A stretch of DNA of 64,000 bases from Lasiosphaeris hirsuta (Eukaryota; Ascomycota; Sordariomycetes; Sordariales; Lasiosphaeriaceae), in the NCBI GenBank assembly GCA_030549175.1, contig JAUKUA010000002.1, positions 3,658,001 through 3,722,000 of the forward strand, read 5' to 3'. Numbering within the stretch: position 1 is the first letter of the stretch; each line of letters opens with the position of its first letter. Shown piece by piece: positions 1-10,711 of this stretch. Below the pieces are notes generated by a model. That model was not told the DNA's origin, ran no database searches, and saw only the letters and a program-made list of their open reading frames with translations. The translations under genes and the position numbers were made by a program.

Positions 1-1567
1 GCTTCACGCGATCTTGTGGCGTGAAGCCGACTTTCCTCTCTGCAGCACCCAGGTCTACTACGCCGCCGTCCTGCTTCCCGCCCCCATGCTGAGATCGAGC
101 TCCGCTCAGCCAGGCAACCCTACCCTTTCGGACGCAGTCGCCCACCCACACGCCAGTAATGGCACTGGTGACCGGCATTTCTTGGATTGAAACGGCGCGG
201 TCCCAGTCGGGATTTGAGCCCTCGTTCGGCCCGAAGCTTTTGTAATCTCGCCGCTGCCACTGACTCGGACTCTCCTCGTCCGAGACCACGATTTTGCTCA
301 GCCACTTTACCGACCGAGCAGCGACAGTACCGGGGACGACCGCCCGCAGAGGATAACCGTGATCACGAGGCAAAGTCTGGCCGTTCATACCGAAGGCTAG
401 CAGGACGTCGCCGCTCGGGTCGAGGGCTTTCGACAATGGGATGGACGAACCATAGGCTTCGAGGCCAGTCAATTGCACATGCAAAGAGTTAGGATCAGGG
501 TCGTCAGTGACGAGGCTCCGAGTCGTCGACGTGGCATCCGCGACCTTGAGCCCGGCATCAGCAAGAACATCAGCGAGCCGCACGCCCTCCCACTCGGCAT
601 TGCTAATTGCGCCGACGCCCCATTGCAGGCCGTTTGTCTTGCCTGCGTGTCGTGTCATGTCGTTGCGTCGGTTACCGCTACACTGCAACACGGCCGTCAC
701 CTTGTGCGTTGGGAACCGCTCCTTCAACTCGGCTAGGGTGTACGTCCTCGTCTCGCCATCGGGCAGCTCAATCGTCAGGCCATGATCGTAGGACTTGGAC
801 TCTTCGATGACGGGCACCCACATGTGGTTACGCACATAAAACAACCCGTTCGGCGTTTGGAACTCCCGATCGAGCTCTTCGTTGGGTGGCTCGGCATTGC
901 GTGGCTTGACCGTGTGGGTGATCAACCTGGAGTCTCGTACTGGGTCCTCTTTGAAAGGATCCTCGATCTGCTCAGCCGCTGGCCGGCCATTCACCAAGTC
1001 GGCTACGTCGATCAACCCAATCAAATATTGGTCAAGGATCTCGCGCACATGGGTGGACTTGTGGATGCTAAAGATGTTCCAGTACGGTTCGATGCTCGCA
1101 CCCGCCGCGCGGAGGATCACATCGCCTCCAGGGTGAGCGGCGATCCAGTCTGTGATATCATACACCTTGTCTTCATATGTCACCCATGGTTTCCCCGAAG
1201 CAGCATCGTGCTGCCGGATATCTTTCAAGCGAAAGCGCGGGAGGGAAGGGTCTCGATCGTCGCCGCCGGGCAAGGGCATGACTTTACGGGCGTCGGCAGA
1301 GTCATCCTCGGAATGCTGGGTGATAGCGAGATACGAGGCGACCAAGCCGCTACCGACGAGCAACCCCAAAGGCGCCACGCGCGCAGTCCGAGGACGAGTT
1401 TTGCTATCTGGAGAATGTCGCGACGGGGACTGCGCCGAAGCCCTAGCGGTTGTTTGGTGCAGGTATTTCGCCTGGAGCTTGATGCAGGGTCGGCACACGA
1501 AAGAAGCGGTGGCGGGGCGGCTGTTGGGATGCCGCAGCACGACGGCCAAGCGCCTCGGAGCGATCAT
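1..1567 (-). CDS. Sulfite oxidase (cytochrome b5 + molybdopterin), 3' part cut by window edge
   Basis: Oxidises sulfite to sulfate, normally in the mitochondrial intermembrane space, passing electrons from molybdenum to b5 heme and then to cytochrome c. The frame is open from the ATG at 1567 to the left edge, about 522 codons. Seen in order: an Arg-rich N-terminus that looks like a mitochondrial presequence; a short hydrophobic stretch at residues 65-82 that fits an intermembrane-space sorting signal; a cytochrome b5 domain with HPGG at 145-148 and a second heme-ligand His in IHKSTH (169 or 173); and the Moco domain with VLQCSGNRR, where Cys296 is the expected molybdenum ligand. The dimerisation domain is only begun. 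Between about 50 and 125 the protein reads poorly (GVWVGDCVRKGRVAWLSG), so a small intron may lie there. The start is the first ATG in this frame; an ATG at 1652 is in another frame. Confidence 0.93.
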   Translation of the reverse strand, partial: MIAPRRLAVVLRHPNSRPATASFVCRPCIKLQAKYLHQTTARASAQSPSRHSPDSKTRPRTARVAPLGLLVGSGLVASYLAITQHSEDDSADARKVMPLPGGDDRDPSLPRFRLKDIRQHDAASGKPWVTYEDKVYDITDWIAAHPGGDVILRAAGASIEPYWNIFSIHKSTHVREILDQYLIGLIDVADLVNGRPAAEQIEDPFKEDPVRDSRLITHTVKPRNAEPPNEELDREFQTPNGLFYVRNHMWVPVIEESKSYDHGLTIELPDGETRTYTLAELKERFPTHKVTAVLQCSGNRRNDMTRHAGKTNGLQWGVGAISNAEWEGVRLADVLADAGLKVADATSTTRSLVTDDPDPNSLHVQLTGLEAYGSSIPLSKALDPSGDVLLAFGMNGQTLPRDHGYPLRAVVPGTVAARSVKWLSKIVVSDEESPSQWQRRDYKSFGPNEGSNPDWDRAVSIQEMPVTSAITGVWVGDCVRKGRVAWLSGARSQHGGGKQDGGVVDLGAAERKVGFTPQDRVK

Positions 1568-2482
1568 GGCTGGTTTTTGTGTCTGCTATCGCATAAAAAG
1601 GACGGTTAGCCGGGTTGCGCGACGTATCGGACATGCGCGGGGGCAAACTCACGGCGCTATCGAGATGTTCCCATTCCCTGGCTTTGGAAGGTGGTTTGAC
1701 GCTGTTGTGCCGTTGTGCTGGATCAATTCTCGGATCGGACGAGGGGACTGCAGTCCGGAGCTTTCAAGATTGGTTGGTGCCCGGTGTGCACGCGGCGACC
1801 TAAGTACCCCTATTTACCCGCCTGTAATCGAAAGTAACGCCGCTTGCGTTTCGGCGGTTCAGTGCGGTCTTTAGTTCCTGGTCAGATGTGCAGACTGCGA
1901 GCTTGAGCTACGAGCTATGAGCACAAATGCGAGTCAGGGGAGTATCAGCTCTTCTTCATAGAAGAACTTGACGCATCCAATGCTCGTCCAAAAGCTCAAT
2001 CCATGGCAGCCAGCGGCTGTTCGCTGACGGCCGACAATTACCGCTTGGCAGCTGCTTTCTGGCCCGATTCCATTTCGTTACCACCCGAGACGTTCACGAT
2101 CGGCGGAAGGCGGGACTGTTCCCATTTGCCAGGAGCTCCCCAGCTGACTCCACGGTGACCGCTAACGCCAAAAGTTCAATCAGTTGACCTTCCACATCGC
2201 CACAGCAGCTCTGCTTCGTCGGCTTTGACTGTTATCGACTCCGGATTGCTACGGGTTCATGGATCCTTCACTTTTCCGTCACCGATTTCTGCCGTAAAAC
2301 TGCAAGACCATTTTAACATTCATCAAATTTATTTTTTCCCAATACGACGCTGTCAAGCTGGGCTGCTCAAGAAATTGCCTTGACATTACACTAACGAGGA
2401 TATTTGAAGAAAGTCCTACAATTCATCACTAGCTCCCCGCATTCTAGAACCTCTTCTCGTCTGAGTCAAAGTAGCACTTCCC
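1568..2482. other. Intergenic, upstream of sulfite oxidase and downstream of the zinc-finger gene
   Basis: Both neighbours are on the minus strand, so this holds the sulfite oxidase promoter and 5' leader and the 3' flank of the 2483-7221 gene. The part at 2300-2420 is AT-rich. I see no RNA gene and no convincing ORF. Confidence 0.6.
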
Positions 2483-5400
2483 TCACTTCTTGCGACTCCT
2501 CGTAACCATGCCGGATGTTTCGGGTGCTGCCTTGTTCGAGGTAGCGCGGGCCTTCTTGGTAGGGGCCGCGCCACTAGCCGTCGCGTCCAGCTTCCGCTTA
2601 TTCGTCCCTTTGACGGGAGTCTGCCTCGTCTCCTTAATGGGAGTCTTCCTCGACGCTGTAACGGACGTCTTCGACTCCGTAATGGGGGTCTTCTTCGCGA
2701 ACGGGATCTTTTTGGCGTCTCTAGGGCTGTGGATAAAAAATGGATCATGCCACGTATTATCCTTCGGCTCTGGGCTGCTGATGTAGAATGGATCGACAAA
2801 GTCCTCTCTCCGCGTTGGGGCGATTGTGGCTTCAGGATGGCCTAATTCCTCAAGGTCCGGAACTCTGGGTGAGAGGAGGGGTGGGGCTTGGTTCCTAGGT
2901 TGAATGTTAACATCACCTGCTATACCGTAGGAAATTATTTAGCTAACCTGTTCTCCTTAGCTGGCCCGAATATCGACATGGCTCCAACACTCTCCCTGGC
3001 TGATCCGACTCCTTTGTTGGGCATTTTGAAACCCGAGACGGATGGCGGAGCCCTTGTGTACTTTGTTGCGTTTGATCCTTTTGTCGCTGCTAGAGGAATG
3101 GGCGGAGGGTTGCCGCTGATGTCGAACAAGTTGCCCAGGTCGGCCTCCGGCTGGTAATTCTCCAAATTAACACGTCTGGGTTTTTCATATGGATCGGTGG
3201 GGCCGAGGGCATCAGGGGAAGGCTTTTCCTTGCACGACTCAACATGGGACTTGCAATCCTCCAAGTCGTGGGGGAGTGATACGCCACACCAAGGGCAGTA
3301 CTTGAATTCCTCCCTCCCTCGTTGCTTGCAGAAGTTTTCGTGCTTCACTCTATACGCCTCACTAAACAGAACGAGGGGCAGGGCGCAGTTCTGGCAGTAG
3401 GGGCCCTCCGCCGCATGACCATGCTTGTGGCCGTGAGCTTTTCCATCGACCGCGTCGCCGCATGTCTCACAGAAACTCCAATGGGCCCCTATCTTCCCAG
3501 TGCCCGGGACGCATACTTTATCGTGCTGGGCGCGATCTTGCAGGCTGTCAAGCACCGTGTGGTCACGCCCGCAGCGGGAACAAAACTTCCACTTGGTCTC
3601 GCGTGGGTCGGGTCCAGCAGGCGGCTCGGCACTTTGAGCGGGCGCCTGGGCAGCCAAATCCCGCGGGTGCGTTTGCAACGAGCTCAAGAGTTTCGAATGC
3701 TCCTTCACGAAGTGCCTGTACCGCTCCTCGGGCGGCCAGTGCCGGTAGAGGATATGGTTGCAAAAGTTGCACTGGTCGCCGATGTGCGCGTCCCGCAGGT
3801 GCTGCTGCATCGCCTCGGGCCGGTTGTATGGGTAGACGGCCTCGCACCCGGCGTACGGGCACTTCTGGCTGCGCTTCAGGAGCAGGTTGCGCATCTCAAA
3901 GACGTCTTTTTGCAGCCGCCGCGTCTCGGTCGACGTCAGCACCGCAGTCGATACCACCGGCAGGCTGTCGTGCCCCGTGTTGAGCAGCGCCTCGAGCGGA
4001 GGCGCGTGGATCGGGATGCTGCGTTCACTTTGTACGCTTAGGGGATGCGCGTAGCTGCGCTCTCGTATCTTCATCGCCCGCTGCGCTTCGGTCTGCGGGC
4101 GCGGCTCGAAGACCGGAGCGGGTCTCCGCCACCTGGGGTTCGCGGTCGGGACGGTAGTGGCTGGCGCCGCCGCCGCATGCCGGGGAATGACGAGCTTGAA
4201 CTTTTCCTTCCCATCGGCCAAAGTTGGCGCTGCGGGCTGTTTATCGCCCGGCTGGAGTGTCTTGAGACTGGGGATCAAGTCGGCCCCGTACACCTGGAAG
4301 TCCTTGTAGCGTGCCTGGAAGTCCTCGTAGCGCAGCTGGATGGGATGCGGTACATTTCCAAGGCCTTGGTAAAGAATGCTGTGGTTCGTCTCATAGATGT
4401 CGCGGTAGCCGAACGGTTGCTCAGCGTTGTTTTGTTTGAATACTAGATCTCTCGTCAACTAACAGTAATTCTCTTTTAGTTTTTTTTGTCTCGGGGGTTT
4501 CCTCACCTGGGGCAGAGCGTTCGTCCGCATGGTAGACGATGATGTCGGGGCTGACAATCATCTTCACGATTTCTCTCCATTCCACATCACTCGTCCTGGG
4601 ACCGATGAGGAAGTTGGGCTTGTTGACATCGTAATGCTGGTATTCGCCCGTCAGAAAGTCGGCCTCCGGGGACAGCTGGGTAATGGAAATCCAAGTGTCC
4701 TTGGAAAGATCGCCGCCTTCGCCACTCCAGAGTCGGTACACCTTTTGCCGGAATGTTGTTAGGCTGTCGATATCTGGTTTCCACGATACTGCCTCGTTGT
4801 TTTCACCATCGGAGTCCCTAGCTCCGTCATGGATCAAGTAGGTCTTGAAGACAGGGCGCAGCGTGATGAACTGCGGGAACATGGCCAGCCCGCTCTTAGA
4901 CGGCGGGACAACATCCCTAGCCTCCAGCCATTCCTTCCATTGTTTCAGGCGGTCGACGAGTTCGTCAACTTGTCCTCGCTCAAGACTCTCGCGCGATACA
5001 ACCAATCCGTGGCCCGCCTCATCATCACTAATGGTGAAGAAGCCATCGCCTGGAAGATGGACCTCGACTGCCTTGAGCTTGTCATTGAAGTCGCCGGGGG
5101 ACATCGAGTCCTTCAGCAGGTTCAGGATAGTCTTCTTCACAAAAGCCCTCTTGTCTAGATGCCCGTGCATTATGAACTGGTCTTTGGAACCGTATGGCCT
5201 GCCGTATCCGGGTAGGAAGAGGTGAAAGCGGCCGCTGGCCTTGTTGTGCGGCATCTTGGCAACCAGAACACGGGTTTCTAGGCCTTTCATGGCGTATTTG
5301 TCCGAGATGTCACTCCACAGCGAGGGCGGGAAGCTCAGTCCGCCGTATGACGCTGGACCGCTGTTTGTCCCTTCGTCGGTCGTCTTGAGCGCGAAGAAGG

Positions 5401-7221
5401 CGTCGGGGATGGCCGGGCGTCCCGGCCGTCCCGGGATGCGGCCCGCGGCGAGCACGCGGCAGGCCTGGGCCATCCACGGCGCAAAGTAGTTGGAGTAGCT
5501 TGCCCACGACGACTCGGGCAGCCGTACGTAGGCCACGTCGGGCCGGTTGAGGCTCGGCGCCTTCTCCCACTCGAGGACGAACTTGACGACGCGCGGGTGC
5601 TTCAGGCCCGGCTCCCACTCCCACGGGATCGGATCATCCGGGCCCGCAACGAATAGGACCTTGTCGTGCAGCGCTTTGTGACCATCGGCAGCCGCGCTGT
5701 GGCCCAGCTTGTCGAGCTTGGAAATCACCCAGGCGTGCGCGAAGGCGTCGTTGCTGTAGTCACCGGGGCCCTTGGCCCACACGGTGACGCCGCGGTCGCC
5801 ATCGGCTAGGAACTGCGCCTGCTCTTCCTCCAAGGTGTAGTCCTTGGCGCGGTCGAGCAGGTACAGGGAGTAGGACACGCCGGAGCGGTTGTCGAGGCAG
5901 AGCAGGCGATCAACGGCGTCGACGAAGGTGTTGAGGTAGCCGAGGCGGAACCAGACGATGCCTTGGTAGCCGTACAGCGGGAGCCAGAAGTCGTTGTGAC
6001 TGAGTTTCTCGCCGCCGAGCGCCGATTGGAGGAGGTCGAGGTGCGCGTCGCTGCTGGTGAAGGCGACGTGGCTGGAGAGCCCGCTGCTGTTGGCTTGGAT
6101 TTTTCCAAAGACGCGACCCAGCTGCCTCAAGTGGCCGCCGCCGCGGATCGAGAGCTCGCCGAACGCCTCCTGTCCTTGCTTGAAGTCAAGGGTGTCGGAA
6201 TCGGAGTCTGCGCCCGCGTCTGCCATCTCCGCGTACGAGTCCGAGTCGCTGTCAGAGCCACCGCCGCCGCGGAGGCTGAGTGTCGGGAAACTGGGGGATG
6301 ACGTCGGGATGCTGTGGCCCTTGGTGCGCTCTAGCATTCGGCGCGCCGGGCCGACTTTGCGCAAGTCATGGAAAGCATAGTATCGTTCGAGGACGTTGTC
6401 TGGTTCTGCAAAGGCGGTCAGCATGGCCACCACGACAAATTACCCCTATTTCCCGGCCACGACATACCGCGCAAGATATCATGCTCATGCGACCGAAATC
6501 TATAGCTGTTCAGAAACCGCAACCTCCCACCCTCGGGCTCATCATCGTCTCCAGCCTCCAACAACCCGTCCTCGGGATCGCTCTCGTCCCCAAACCCAGG
6601 GAACTGCTGCGCGAGGCCAGCGCGGAGGGGCGCGACCGGCAGCCCAAAGTACGCCAGCGTCAGCTTGAAGGCGAGATCCGCCTTCCTCTTCCATTCACGG
6701 CCGAAGCGCTCCGAGTCCAGCAGCTCCGCGTACCGCGTCCGGTCCTCGACCTGAATCGCGTGCAGCGTCGGGTTCGCAAGCCGGTCGGTCGGCAGCAGCA
6801 GGTTGCGCTCGTGCGGCGCGAAATTCTCGACCAGGATGTCGCGGATCGTGGTGCGCGGGTCCGCGAGCATGCTACCGAAGTCCTCGAGCACCGCTGCGAA
6901 GTCGGCCGAGTTGGGGTCAATGTCGGGACGCCAGCGCTGGGGCGCCTCGGCGGCCATGGCCCGGTCCTTTAGGAGGGCTTGGGCCTCGGGGGACGGGTTC
7001 TGGCCGGGAGCTGCTGGTGTCGACTGCCCGCCTCCGCTGGCCGTTTCGACGGCGGCGGCGGCGGGTTGGGCGTCTGGGTTATCTTCCAGCTCGTCGTCCC
7101 AGAAGTCGTCGGCGGGCCGGGCGCTGGTCCGTACCGGCCTCGGAAAATCGCGCAGCCGGCTGCGGCCGCCCCCGTAGTCTTCCTGCGGCCCGAACCACGG
7201 GAGGCGGGGCCAGTTGACCAT
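2483..7221 (-). CDS. Large Cys/His zinc-finger protein of unknown function, four exons
   Basis: The product is not recognised. Exons on the minus strand are 7221-6468, 6405-4507, 4442-2948 and 2894-2483. All three GT-AG introns keep phase and give 1519 residues. The first intron has donor GTATGT and branch TGCTGAC; the third has a weaker donor, GTTAGC. The N-terminal half is acidic to neutral without clear motifs, and two Gly-rich patches (LSLRGGGGSD, SIRGGGHLR) are followed by Ser/Asp-rich runs. The C-terminal half carries clustered C2H2/C2HC-like fingers: CPYAGCEAVY...HLRDAH, CNFCNHILY...HFVKEH, KFCSRCGRDH, SFCETCGDAV, YCQNCALPL and YCPWCGVSL. The tail is Lys/Thr-rich (TPITESK, TPIKETR, TPVKGTNKRK) and ends RSRKK, which looks like a nuclear localisation region. 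A nuclear or nucleic-acid role is inference from the fingers and basic tail only. Confidence 0.8.
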
Positions 7222-8026
7222 GGTCGCGGAATGGTTTTTCTCGGTTTGTGTCTCAGTGTACCCGTCGGGTGTGGAGAATGGTGATTCAGGGGGGGTCGCA
7301 TGTGTCGAAAGGGAGAAGGGATGACGACCCGAGGGGTTATGTGGCCTGTCGTAAACAAGTGCTTTTCAAGGATGGGGAGACACAAAGGAGGGGACACTAG
7401 CCTATTGTGAGGCATGATGCTTTTCTTCAGTTGCTGGCGGGCAAGGCAGCCAGCGTGCCAGTCGAGCTTCCCCTGTCGACTTGTTGTCGTGTCGCCGGCT
7501 TTGTCCGTTGCTTCTCCGGCCAGCCACAAGAGTGCAAGCAACGACAAAGCCTTGCTGCATGCGGCTGGATTGTCTCCCGGAACGAGTAACGACCTTGCAG
7601 CTGAGTGGCAACAAAGGGCAACTGATCGCGAGGCTTCCCTTAGCTGTCCTCATGTTTTACCACATCATGTTTTACCCAAAACTCAATACTTAACAAAATA
7701 TCAATTCGGCACTCTGCTTAGTGAAAACTGAGAAGGGGTTTTGAGCTCGAAAAACTCAGTCCTTTACTTCTGCGATTGCAATTTACTGTGCTTTTGAAGT
7801 AGAATGGCCTGAAACATTTAAACACTGCCTACCAAAGGTAGGTAGATTCCAGCTGTTTCTCCCTGCAGCAGAGAAGCATCCCACCAGCCGCAAACGTCCC
7901 GAGTCCGGATTTGCTAGTGTCAATCATGCATGTGCAAGGTGAGGTAACTGCGACACACAATTGTCTTTCCCGAGAACGTCAACAAATGCTTCTCCTATCC
8001 AACCTCTCCCGCCCCTTAATAGGGCA
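7222..8026. other. Intergenic
   Basis: This lies upstream of the zinc-finger gene and downstream of the transaldolase gene, both on the minus strand. No tRNA, repeat or believable ORF is seen. The ORF fragments here on both strands are short and lack motifs. Confidence 0.5.
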
Positions 8027-9435
8027 TCACATCATCATCAAGGCCCCGTGCGACTCCGCGAGCATCTCCAGCGCATCCTGTCGGTCGCAAAAGATATTGA
8101 GCGCCTGTATCAGCTTTACCTCGCTCTTCCCACCATCAGAACGGGTAAAAGCCACGCGCCACTGGGCTTCATCTTCCAGCACACCCTCTATGCGCTCATA
8201 CGGGTCTTTGGAGGGGTCATGGCGGCTAGGCTCCGTATCATGGTGCAGGTCGCCGTTACCCGAGGTCGAGGCCGTGATCGCCTGTCCGACAGCACCGGGC
8301 CACCCAGCGGCCGGTGTCGCGGCCAGCTCGACCAACAAAGGTGGGCTTACTGTGATGCGGTCTACGCCGGCCAGCTGCATCACCTCGCCAATGGACGTTA
8401 GGGACGCAGGCATGACCTGCGTCTTCAAGCTAAGCCCGCGGGCTTCGTAGTACCGTTGCGCGCTGCCGCAGAGAGCGAGTGCCTTGTTGTTGTCAATGTA
8501 GCTGTGTTATTCGTCAGCATGTCAGAGCTGGACTTGCCTAGAAAAGACTGGAAGTTCGGTAAGAGGTTTGTTGGAGGGGAGATCAAAAGCCACTAACTCG
8601 GGGTCAAAATGCACGCGCAACTCATTCACATAGGGGGCAATATAATGGCATCCTGCTTGGCCGGCGAGTGCCACCTGCTCCTTGCAAAACAGTGTCGTCG
8701 CTAGGGTGGCGATTCCCCTCTTCTCTAGCTCCCGGCATGCTTGCAACCCTTCCCAGGTTGAAGGTATCTTGATGCAAACGCGGCGGGTGTCCACGCTCGG
8801 AGAATAGAGCGAAAAATGAGAGTTCAACCCTGAATGGCAATGTTAGTTGGTGCCATGGAGAATCTCTCTAGGCATCGTGGACTGACTCTCAGCATTTTTG
8901 ATGATATTGGGAACAGAGTACGAGTGCTTTGGGTTGATCTGCAAGTGTACGCGGCCAGTTATGTAGGGGATAACCCGGAGGGAAAGGCCGACCATCTGTC
9001 AACGATAGTATAACGTCAGAGTATCCATTAGAAAGGGGGGCTGGCTGTGGCTTACCATCAACTCAACAGCGAGTTCCTTGACTTCTAGACCTGACGCGCT
9101 ATGCAGCTGATGCCGATGGGCTTTGGTAACGGACTCATGGATGAGTTCCTTATGAAGAAGAGTTCCATCGCTGCCGAGCTTGGTCAGTTCACCAAGGACA
9201 ATAGCCTGGAAACCACCAGTCCTGTGTTAATTATTGTTCACAGCCAAGGGGCCAATGGAGCAACGGACCTGGTTCGATGTACAGTCGGAAAAGGGACCGA
9301 GTTTGGCCGCGACTGTTGGAGGTTAGAGTTTACAAGAGGCGCTGAACATTGCAATAGGGGTGTATTGCCTTCTGCGTCAAGCGTATCGCAATCCACCTCG
9401 CTCAAGCCCCGTAGTTGCTCGAGGAGGCTGTCCAT
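8027..9435 (-). CDS. Transaldolase, six exons
   Basis: Class I transaldolase of the non-oxidative pentose phosphate pathway, moving a dihydroxyacetone unit from sedoheptulose 7-phosphate to glyceraldehyde 3-phosphate in the cytosol. Exons on the minus strand are 9435-9369, 9312-9269, 9205-9056, 8995-8887, 8829-8598 and 8501-8027, giving 358 residues in consistent phase. Family landmarks are MDSLLEQLRGL at the start, LGPFSDCTSNQAI, the Schiff-base region VCIKIPSTWEG (Lys144), APYVNELRVHFDP and KTQVMPASLTSIGEV. Intron 1 (9313-9368) begins with GC, not GT. The last intron (8502-8597, donor GTTAGT) restores HFDPDYIDNNKA. After the VSPPLLVEL segment there is a Gly/Ser/Asp-rich stretch (PAAGWPGAV to EPSRHDPSK) that I do not expect in the housekeeping enzyme, so this may be a paralogue with a special role. 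Confidence 0.88.
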
Positions 9436-10711
9436 GTTATGGTTGGACTTGATTTGGACTGAGAGGCGATGACCTAGTGTTTGAGGAACAGCGCGTTTTG
9501 ATGCTTAACAGTTGTGCAATGGCCGGACTTGAGACCCGACCAGCTTTTACTTTTTGAAGCAAGTGGTTAGAGTGATAACAACAAGCTAAATGAGAGAAAA
9601 GAGGGATTAGACTTAGAACCCCCGCACCCATGCTGCGAGGCTGCCCGCCCAGCGGACCCGAGTCCGGTGAGGAATTAGTGCAGCCATAGCGCCGGGCAAG
9701 AAATCCTGGACATGCAATTTTTACGCACTGTCAACACACCAACTCTTGTGTCTTTCTCAACAGCCTGATAAACCCCACACGAGACAGCTTATACACGAAA
9801 TAGCACAGCCGTCAAGTGAGTGACGGTTGAGGTCATGACAACCAAGGCTTCTGAAGGGAGCAGCGGGGGTCGGTTCCTCGATCAGGCCGGACGCTTGGCC
9901 GCATCAGAAAGGATATACATTTTGTGGATTGCATGTTGCATGTTGGCCTAAGTCGCCTGTCGAAACAAAGCAGCGGCATCGGAAGCACAGCCGATGGAAG
10001 CAAGATCCGAAGCAGTTTCAAGAGCCGCTAGGAGCGCGTAGAAATTGCGTGAGGTGATGGGAGCAACAGGAATGCTGGGATGCAGAAAGGATGAATGCAA
10101 ATGACAATGCGGCACGCTGACGAGAGGGCAGCAGCGGCGAAGGCAAGAATGAGGAAGCAAACGAGGCCGAGAGAAACGGTCCTGATCCTGCTCTGCTCCT
10201 GGTGGTATACACGTGTACCCGGATCGGTCTGATGCCGTGAACAGCTGTCAAGGCCTGGATCAGGCAGTGGAAACTGAACGAAGGAAGAGCCGAGAATATT
10301 CAGGAACGTTGCAATCTGAAATTGACGCTAGGTGCTAGACGCCCGTCGCTGGCAGGAGGTTGGCGCTTCGCGGTCGGGTGGTGTGCGACAGGAGACTAAA
10401 GGGGCCCACTGTTCCAATAGTGACACATGTGCTCCACAGCCACAGCTCGAGCTTCAGCTTAACTGCCTGAGCCACAAGGAGCTGCCCGAGCTGCCACAGC
10501 TCGGTCGTGCGGTCGTGCGGTCGTGCGGTCGTGCGGTCGTGCGCGGGCCTAGCGCAACCGCGGAATATCCGAAAAAAAGCAGTCGACCAGTGACGAAGGA
10601 GCCATGTCAAAGCTGGGCGACGGGAGCTGTGCCGACGCCATTTGACGCCAATTGACATCAATTGACGAGCGGCGATAGCGATTCGAGCCGGCGCGTGAAC
10701 GAGAATCGACC
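9436..10711. other. Divergent intergenic region between transaldolase and COX10
   Basis: The genes point away from each other, so this region carries both promoters. It includes a tandem 8-mer array at 10503-10542. Otherwise I see no genes; the ORFs on either strand are short and motif-free. Confidence 0.55.
10503..10542. repeat. Tandem 8-bp repeat (GGTCGTGC) x5
   Basis: Five perfect head-to-tail copies of GGTCGTGC lie about 170 bp upstream of the COX10 start codon. The tract is GC-rich and not in a convincing ORF. A variable-number microsatellite or a cluster of protein-binding sites are both possible. Confidence 0.85.

Noticed and set aside
782..1609. 275-codon plus-strand ORF
   Set aside because: It lies antisense to the sulfite oxidase frame, which carries HPGG and CSGNRR motifs.
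8502..8537. A second GC-AG intron (GCAAGT donor at 8537) in the transaldolase gene
   Set aside because: It keeps the frame but would be only 36 bp. Donor GTTAGT at 8597 gives a 96-bp intron in frame and restores the family-like HFDPDYIDNNKA join.
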